From positions 620,001-684,000 of the forward strand of contig NZ_JANHAV010000001.1 in NCBI RefSeq assembly GCF_024464655.1: a stretch of 64,000 bases of DNA, given 5' to 3'. This stretch comes from Halobellus inordinatus. Lineage in GTDB: Archaea > Halobacteriota > Halobacteria > Halobacteriales > Haloferacaceae. The translations under genes and the position numbers were made by a program. This document shows, piece after piece, positions 59,164 to 64,000 of this stretch; the first letter of the stretch is position 1; every line of letters begins with the position of its first letter. The notes beneath the pieces were generated by a model, which ran no database searches, was not told where the DNA came from, and saw only the letters and a program-made list of their open reading frames with translations.

Positions 59164-61953
59164 GTGATTGATCGTTCCCGGAATCCGATAACCGCGTCAA
59201 GCATTAGTCTCTATATCGGTTTCGAGGAGTGCGCTAATTATCTTGTAAAGAGTATGGGGCCAGTCGAGGGGAAGGAGGAGGAATTGAGCGTCCTCCTATC
59301 GGAACACGGCGAGCGGTTCGAACAGGAAATCCTCTCACAACTCAAGTCGAATGCTGTCGCATTCATCGACGCCGAAAAGAAGGGCGAATGGGAGCTCCCC
59401 GATGACTTCTCTGATTCCTTGAATACAATCCGTGAGAAGATCGATCAGGCTGCCACGACTGCACTTGAAGAAGACGGGATGGTTCTCGTATACCAAGCAC
59501 CACTCCGCCGCCGTATCGGTGCTTGGCCCGTTACAGGGAACTCCGATCTCATTGCCTTCTGGCCCGAAGGCGACGGGCTACACGCCTATGTAGTTGAGAT
59601 TAAGAGTTCGAAAGACACCCAGCCACACCACGAGGTTCAGGCCGCAGTCTACTCGTTGATGCTGCGTGACTATCTCTCTATTAGTGGCTTCGATGCGAAC
59701 GTCGAAGCCGGGATCGTTCACCGCGATTCGGATGCCCTCGACGCAACTAATCCAAGCACATTCCCTAGCATCAACGATCTGGGGGTAGTTGAGGGTGACG
59801 TCAATCGCCTGTTGAGGGAGGGTGGGCGAATGGATGAATTAGCTGACGCTGACGATGTCCGCTATCGGTTATCGGGCAAATGTAACTATTGCCTGTATAA
59901 CGAGGATTGTTTCAAGCAAGCGGTTGGTGACCTTGATCTCGCCTTGTTAGGCCTTACAGAGGGCGAACAGCGAGTCCTCGAAGAGCATAGCATTGAAACC
60001 GTTGACGAACTCGCGTCGTTGAAACGCGCACCTCAAAACCCGAAACCATGGGAGTACCGAGAGTTGGACTCACTTCGTGAGGCAAAAGTGCAGGATCTGA
60101 TGAATGAGCCGATTATCGGTGATGGACTTGACGATATGGTTCAAAACGCCCAGGGCGTACTTGGGGAACTCTACGAGGACCACCCACTTACCGAGTCGAA
60201 ATCCTATCTTCGGACGCTGCAAGGAGCAGGAGATGGTACGCTACCGAAGGACCAACCGACTCAGAGCCAGTACGATAAGGGGGATATCGAGTACGAGCCG
60301 GGGGAGATGGTTCGGGTCTACCTGTATGTTAGGCAGGACTACATGCGTGATGCGGTTGGACTTGTAGCGGGCCGTGTCACGCGGACGAACTACGACGGCG
60401 ACCCTGAGACCTTCTCCGAACTGTCAGAGTCACTTCCGGATGATGATGAGGAGAAACTTCGTGTAGAGCGTAAGTTACTGAAAACCACGTTCCGCAAGTT
60501 GTTCAAGGCAATTCAAACGGTTGCCGATGGGCGAGACGAAGTCCCGATTCACCTCTATTTCTACACGCGAAGTGAGCGTGACTGGCTTGTGGAGGGGATT
60601 AAACGGCATATGCAGCGGTGGGATTCAGAAAGTCTCGGCGCGGTTCGTGATCTCCTCGGCCTCAGGCAAGCCATAGACCAGCCTATGGTCGGCATCCTAC
60701 AGGACGAACTGCGAGAGCGATACGAGTTAAAATTCACGTCCACAGGGCTGCTACCAGTTCTTGAGGGAGCGTACTTCCACAACTGCACGTGTGGATGTGA
60801 CGGTGGATTCACCAGATGGGAATGGAAGATTGAGCGCGAAGATAAGCCCGATATCGACCTATACAATACGTTCAAACCGAACTTCTTCAATTTCCGCCTG
60901 CCGTTTAAGGAAACTGACGAGGGGTTCACGTTCCAATCGGTGCAGGATGAAGATGGCTGGTATCCAGTCCGCGCTCGATTCGACTCTCAATTCCCCTTGG
61001 AGTATATCTGGGCTGCGCAGGGGAAACTCGACCTCGACTGGGCTGGCGGTGATAAGCAAATCAACGAGATCCAGCAGTATCGCTGGCACGACGCAGACAA
61101 GCAAGATCGACGTATTACCCCGGACGACGTTGAATTACTGGGAGAAGAACTGTGTCGGGCGATAGAGCACGTTGAGCGCGCGCTCGGTTACAACAATGAA
61201 CAGTACCACAACGCGTATCTCGGTAAAAAGCCTATTCCGCTACCCGAGTTGCCGTCGTTCACCCTAGGTGAGAGCGACCTGCGACAGGCATCGCAAGACT
61301 ACATCGACCTAGAACACTTCTCACAGCGCCAAGAAGAGCTCAGACACTACGCAAAGTCACCGAGAGAAAGAGTCCGGACGGGCCGAACCGCAATAGTCCG
61401 TGTGAAACGGACTGAGCAGGTGGGAGAGAAGGAACAGATGCTGTATGGGGAGTTGGTTTACGACAGGCGAGAGTTCGCTAATCCAAGTGAGATTGCGAAT
61501 TCGTGCCGTCTCAAGGGCTCGGAAGGGACGACATCGGGCAGCCGTCTGATAGCGAACCATGTTGAATGGAATGGTGAAAAGTATATGCACGAGGACAATA
61601 AGACGCCGCAGACTATCGAACAGGGTGTCCCCGTCGAGGTTGTGGATATCGATATTCCGGACCGGGAAATACAGATCCACTTGAGCGAATTTGCGCACGG
61701 GTTCCATCCCGGCAGTAACCAGTATACGGATTACGACTACGTCCGAGAACACCGAGCGTGGCACGAAGACAAACACAAAGCCGGCGAAAGGCCCTATCTC
61801 GTCCACTTCGCGCCCGATGACGTAATAATTCTCGATCCGCAGACCGACGAATGGACTGCTGAAAGCGGTCAAACAGTGTACAACAGCATCGAAGAGAAGG
61901 AAGTGCCGATCTACGAGTCGATGGAGCAGTTGATGGAGGGTAGTTATGAGTAG
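59164..61953 (+). CDS. Cas4/RecB-like Fe-S nuclease with large C-terminal extension
   Basis: 929 residues from GTG 59164. N-terminal TM0106-like nuclease: Cys23 in FEECANY, Asp128 in GNSDLIAF, Glu145 and Lys147 in VVEIKSS (PD-D/ExK core), Gln159 in QAAVYS, and the Cys triad 240, 243, 249 (KCNYCLYNEDCF). Together with Cys23 these would hold an Fe-S cluster. Then comes an unassigned ~650 residues with a Cys patch (NCTCGCDGG) near 550. In fused relatives this nuclease is joined to the helicase; here the helicase is a separate gene overlapping by eight bases. GC content is lower than in the core, suggesting transfer. Confidence 0.87.
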   Translation: MIDRSRNPITASSISLYIGFEECANYLVKSMGPVEGKEEELSVLLSEHGERFEQEILSQLKSNAVAFIDAEKKGEWELPDDFSDSLNTIREKIDQAATTALEEDGMVLVYQAPLRRRIGAWPVTGNSDLIAFWPEGDGLHAYVVEIKSSKDTQPHHEVQAAVYSLMLRDYLSISGFDANVEAGIVHRDSDALDATNPSTFPSINDLGVVEGDVNRLLREGGRMDELADADDVRYRLSGKCNYCLYNEDCFKQAVGDLDLALLGLTEGEQRVLEEHSIETVDELASLKRAPQNPKPWEYRELDSLREAKVQDLMNEPIIGDGLDDMVQNAQGVLGELYEDHPLTESKSYLRTLQGAGDGTLPKDQPTQSQYDKGDIEYEPGEMVRVYLYVRQDYMRDAVGLVAGRVTRTNYDGDPETFSELSESLPDDDEEKLRVERKLLKTTFRKLFKAIQTVADGRDEVPIHLYFYTRSERDWLVEGIKRHMQRWDSESLGAVRDLLGLRQAIDQPMVGILQDELRERYELKFTSTGLLPVLEGAYFHNCTCGCDGGFTRWEWKIEREDKPDIDLYNTFKPNFFNFRLPFKETDEGFTFQSVQDEDGWYPVRARFDSQFPLEYIWAAQGKLDLDWAGGDKQINEIQQYRWHDADKQDRRITPDDVELLGEELCRAIEHVERALGYNNEQYHNAYLGKKPIPLPELPSFTLGESDLRQASQDYIDLEHFSQRQEELRHYAKSPRERVRTGRTAIVRVKRTEQVGEKEQMLYGELVYDRREFANPSEIANSCRLKGSEGTTSGSRLIANHVEWNGEKYMHEDNKTPQTIEQGVPVEVVDIDIPDREIQIHLSEFAHGFHPGSNQYTDYDYVREHRAWHEDKHKAGERPYLVHFAPDDVIILDPQTDEWTAESGQTVYNSIEEKEVPIYESMEQLMEGSYE

Positions 61954-63568
61954 CCCCGCTGAGATTGAATTATTCAACCGAAGGAAAGCGAACGAATTCC
62001 TCTCGTGGATTGACGAGGAGACCCAATTAGATTCACCGAACGAGAAACAACGTCAGTTCATTCAGCGGTACGCAGAGCGATTTGCAGTACTTCAAGGCCC
62101 ACCGGGTACTGGGAAGACGGTCACCCTCTCCTATGGTCTGCTAGCTCGCGCCTTCGCTAGGCTCGACGACAATGAAGACTTCCGCGGACTCGTCGTTGCC
62201 CCCTCCAATCGCGCAACGAACGCCCTTTTAGAGAAAACGGACGCGTTACTCCAGCAATGGAGGGCGAGTGGCCCACGGACGGACGACGACCCTCTAGATG
62301 ATCTACAACTCGTCCGGGCAGTTAGCCGCGACGTTGATGTCCGTGAAGACCGCTACGACGAATCCCGGTTCGTAAACTACCATACGGACGAGGAAGCAAT
62401 TTCGGAAATCAAGCGGGACCTGACGAGTGGGCAGAGCAGTCTCGATGCGTTCGGTGCTGGTGGAAGTACGAACTCAGGGATTCTGGTGTGCTCAACTCCT
62501 TCGGGAGGTTACAAGCTTGTTGAGAAGATCTATGACGACGGGACTGAACCCCACTTCGAATTATTAGCTGCTGACGAAGCGTCGATGATGCCGGTCCCAG
62601 ATCTGTTAGTCCCGGGGGCCTCAACAACAAAGGGTGCACAGATCCTGATATCGGGCGATCACCGGCAGATGCCCCCGGTTCAACAGCACGACTGGGACCG
62701 GGAGGACAGGCGGATTGTTGAGGAGATCGCGCCGTTCCTGTCCACGATGGACTTTTTCCGGCTCTTCAGCGAAGATGACAACTTCAGCGGTGGTGAGAAT
62801 CTGGAACTCGTGGATGTCCCAACTGGACAATTCGTCCCTATTGACCGTCTCGAAATTACGTACCGGTGTCATACTGTTGTCGCCGAGTTCCTCCGCCGAC
62901 TCATCTACAGCGACGATGGCATCCGGTACCGCTCTGGGCTCAATCATCAGCTAGATGTCAAAGGGTCGCACCGGCCGGGAGTTCGCCGTGCAATGCACCC
63001 ACGTTATCCCCTGGTGTTAATCGTCCATGACGAGCAGGAGAGCCAACAGTCAAACCCATTCGAGGCGGGTATCATTAGCAAACTCGTGGACGCCGCTGCA
63101 GACAAAGAATCGAAAGGTGTCGTGACGCCTCACAATGCACAGCGCGGCCGTCTCCGAACCAAACTCCGAGGGCGTGTCGATGATGACTCGGTAGACACGG
63201 TGGAGCGGTTCCAAGGTGGGGAGCGTGATCTCATCATCGTGTCAGCAACCGTTTCTGATCCGGACTATATCAGGCGTGAAGCAGAGTTCATTTTGAGTCC
63301 TGAACGCCTGAATGTGGCGATGAGTCGGATGAAAAAGAAGCTCGTACTGGTTGTCCCTCGTAGTCTGATTAATGTCATTCCCTCAGATAAAGAACAGTAC
63401 AAGAGCGCGCGGAAGTGGAAGCGGATGTACGAAATCATCACTGAGGAAGCGAACAAAGAACCGTGGTCAGGGACGGTAAGCGAGATGATTGGCGAAGTGC
63501 CTGAGCGGTCAAGTGACGCAAGTTTAAATATATACACGGTAGCTAATTTAGCAACAGATGACGGATAG
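61946..63568 (+). CDS. SF1 (UPF1/DNA2-like) helicase
   Basis: 540 residues. Walker A GPPGTGKT (51-58), DEAS Walker B (210-213), motif III in SGDHRQMPPVQQ, motif IV in ITYRC, motif V in DSVDTVERFQGGERD and motif VI in RLNVAMSRMKKKL. This is the standard SF1B set, full length. It is coupled to the nuclease gene upstream and the methyltransferase gene downstream (11-bp overlap). Together with the nuclease it would form a DNA2-like unwinding and cutting machine; the target may be foreign or unmodified DNA. Confidence 0.93.
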   Translation: MSSPAEIELFNRRKANEFLSWIDEETQLDSPNEKQRQFIQRYAERFAVLQGPPGTGKTVTLSYGLLARAFARLDDNEDFRGLVVAPSNRATNALLEKTDALLQQWRASGPRTDDDPLDDLQLVRAVSRDVDVREDRYDESRFVNYHTDEEAISEIKRDLTSGQSSLDAFGAGGSTNSGILVCSTPSGGYKLVEKIYDDGTEPHFELLAADEASMMPVPDLLVPGASTTKGAQILISGDHRQMPPVQQHDWDREDRRIVEEIAPFLSTMDFFRLFSEDDNFSGGENLELVDVPTGQFVPIDRLEITYRCHTVVAEFLRRLIYSDDGIRYRSGLNHQLDVKGSHRPGVRRAMHPRYPLVLIVHDEQESQQSNPFEAGIISKLVDAAADKESKGVVTPHNAQRGRLRTKLRGRVDDDSVDTVERFQGGERDLIIVSATVSDPDYIRREAEFILSPERLNVAMSRMKKKLVLVVPRSLINVIPSDKEQYKSARKWKRMYEIITEEANKEPWSGTVSEMIGEVPERSSDASLNIYTVANLATDDG

Positions 63569-64000
63569 CGAAGAGAACGATGATCTAATCCTCTCTGCTT
63601 ACAGAGCCGATAGTAGCGAACTCTTCCCCCGTATTCTCGATCTACATATTGAGGACGGCGCGCGCATCGCGGATGTTACACACGGCACAGGTGTCTTCTG
63701 GCAAGACATTGACCTCGAAAGCCGTGGTATGGAGCTGGTCACGTCCGATATCACACCGAAGACGGACGACCTTTCCATGATTGGCGATTGCTGCGCACTC
63801 CCCATTCAAGACAATAGTCTCGATTGTATGATCCTTGACCCACCATACGCTGAAGGGTACTATCGAAGGAACCGGGAACACATGGCTGGGAATGGGTCTC
63901 ACAAGTCGTTCCGCGACACATATTCGGGAGGTCGAGCGTATGACGGCAGTGGGAAATACCACCAAGCAGTTCTTCAAACCTACTTTGAGGGGGGGCATGA
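63558..64000 (+). CDS. DNA methyltransferase, N-terminal part (runs off the window)
   Basis: Starts with ATG 63558 inside the end of the helicase gene and is still open after 147 codons at the window end. Motif I is DVTHGTG (39-45) and motif IV is LDPPYAEGYY (Asp94-Tyr97), the signature of amino-methyltransferases that modify adenine N6 or cytosine N4. Its overlap with the helicase makes it part of the same transcript. A methyltransferase beside a nuclease-helicase is the layout of modification-dependent self/non-self discrimination. Confidence 0.85.
   Translation, partial: MTDSEENDDLILSAYRADSSELFPRILDLHIEDGARIADVTHGTGVFWQDIDLESRGMELVTSDITPKTDDLSMIGDCCALPIQDNSLDCMILDPPYAEGYYRRNREHMAGNGSHKSFRDTYSGGRAYDGSGKYHQAVLQTYFEGGH

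Overview
The window is chromosome from a halophilic archaeon (class Halobacteria). Proteins are strongly acidic and most genes are GC-rich with G/C third positions. Many genes have a TATA-like box 25-35 bp before the start codon, as expected for leaderless archaeal mRNAs. Several families known from haloarchaea are present: HalX response regulators, DUF5794, DUF5795, DUF5827, amphi-Trp, an Htr transducer, short CspA proteins and an intron-containing tRNA-Trp. The genus cannot be fixed from the sequence.

Layout. Positions 1-3600 are accessory and AT-richer: a gene tail, a tiny membrane peptide, a pentapeptide-repeat protein, a VapBC-type toxin-antitoxin pair, a Tat-exported protein and a Cys-rich protein. 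From about 3700 to 8100 come core genes (tRNA-Trp with a box C/D-like intron, DUF5795, DUF5794, guaB, a HalX regulator). Positions 8300-11560 hold a CHAT protease, a RecA-like DUF7504-type protein and a 48-residue DUF7503-type peptide. From 11690 to 54850 the sequence is mostly housekeeping: an Lrp/aminotransferase pair; a six-gene BatA/VWA/MoxR/DUF58 operon; redox proteins; transporters; two photolyases of different classes; a pterin pair (folP and mptE-like); superoxide dismutase; two cspA genes; Elp3; an S1/OB/DHH-like protein; thymidine kinase; a chemotaxis transducer; and a divergent acyl-CoA cluster.

From 54870 to the end the window is accessory again: a decayed IS6-type transposase, an unfamiliar three-gene membrane/redox-like set whose last gene carries an apparent frameshift, a tyrosine integrase, and a cluster of three overlapping genes running off the end. 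That cluster encodes a Cas4/RecB-like Fe-S nuclease, an SF1 helicase and a DNA methyltransferase. It is best read as a defence or DNA-modification system carried by an integrated element.

The most unusual signals lie between genes. (1) A family of about 80-bp palindromic elements begins ATAG and ends CTAT, in three related sequence types. Three of the five clear copies begin exactly on the last base of a stop codon. (2) Two intergenic loci (about 23313 and 41512) share a TATA box exactly 30 bp upstream of a common start sequence, plus internal conserved blocks, and look like two copies of one small RNA. (3) A 14-position stem-loop leader precedes the mptE-like gene.
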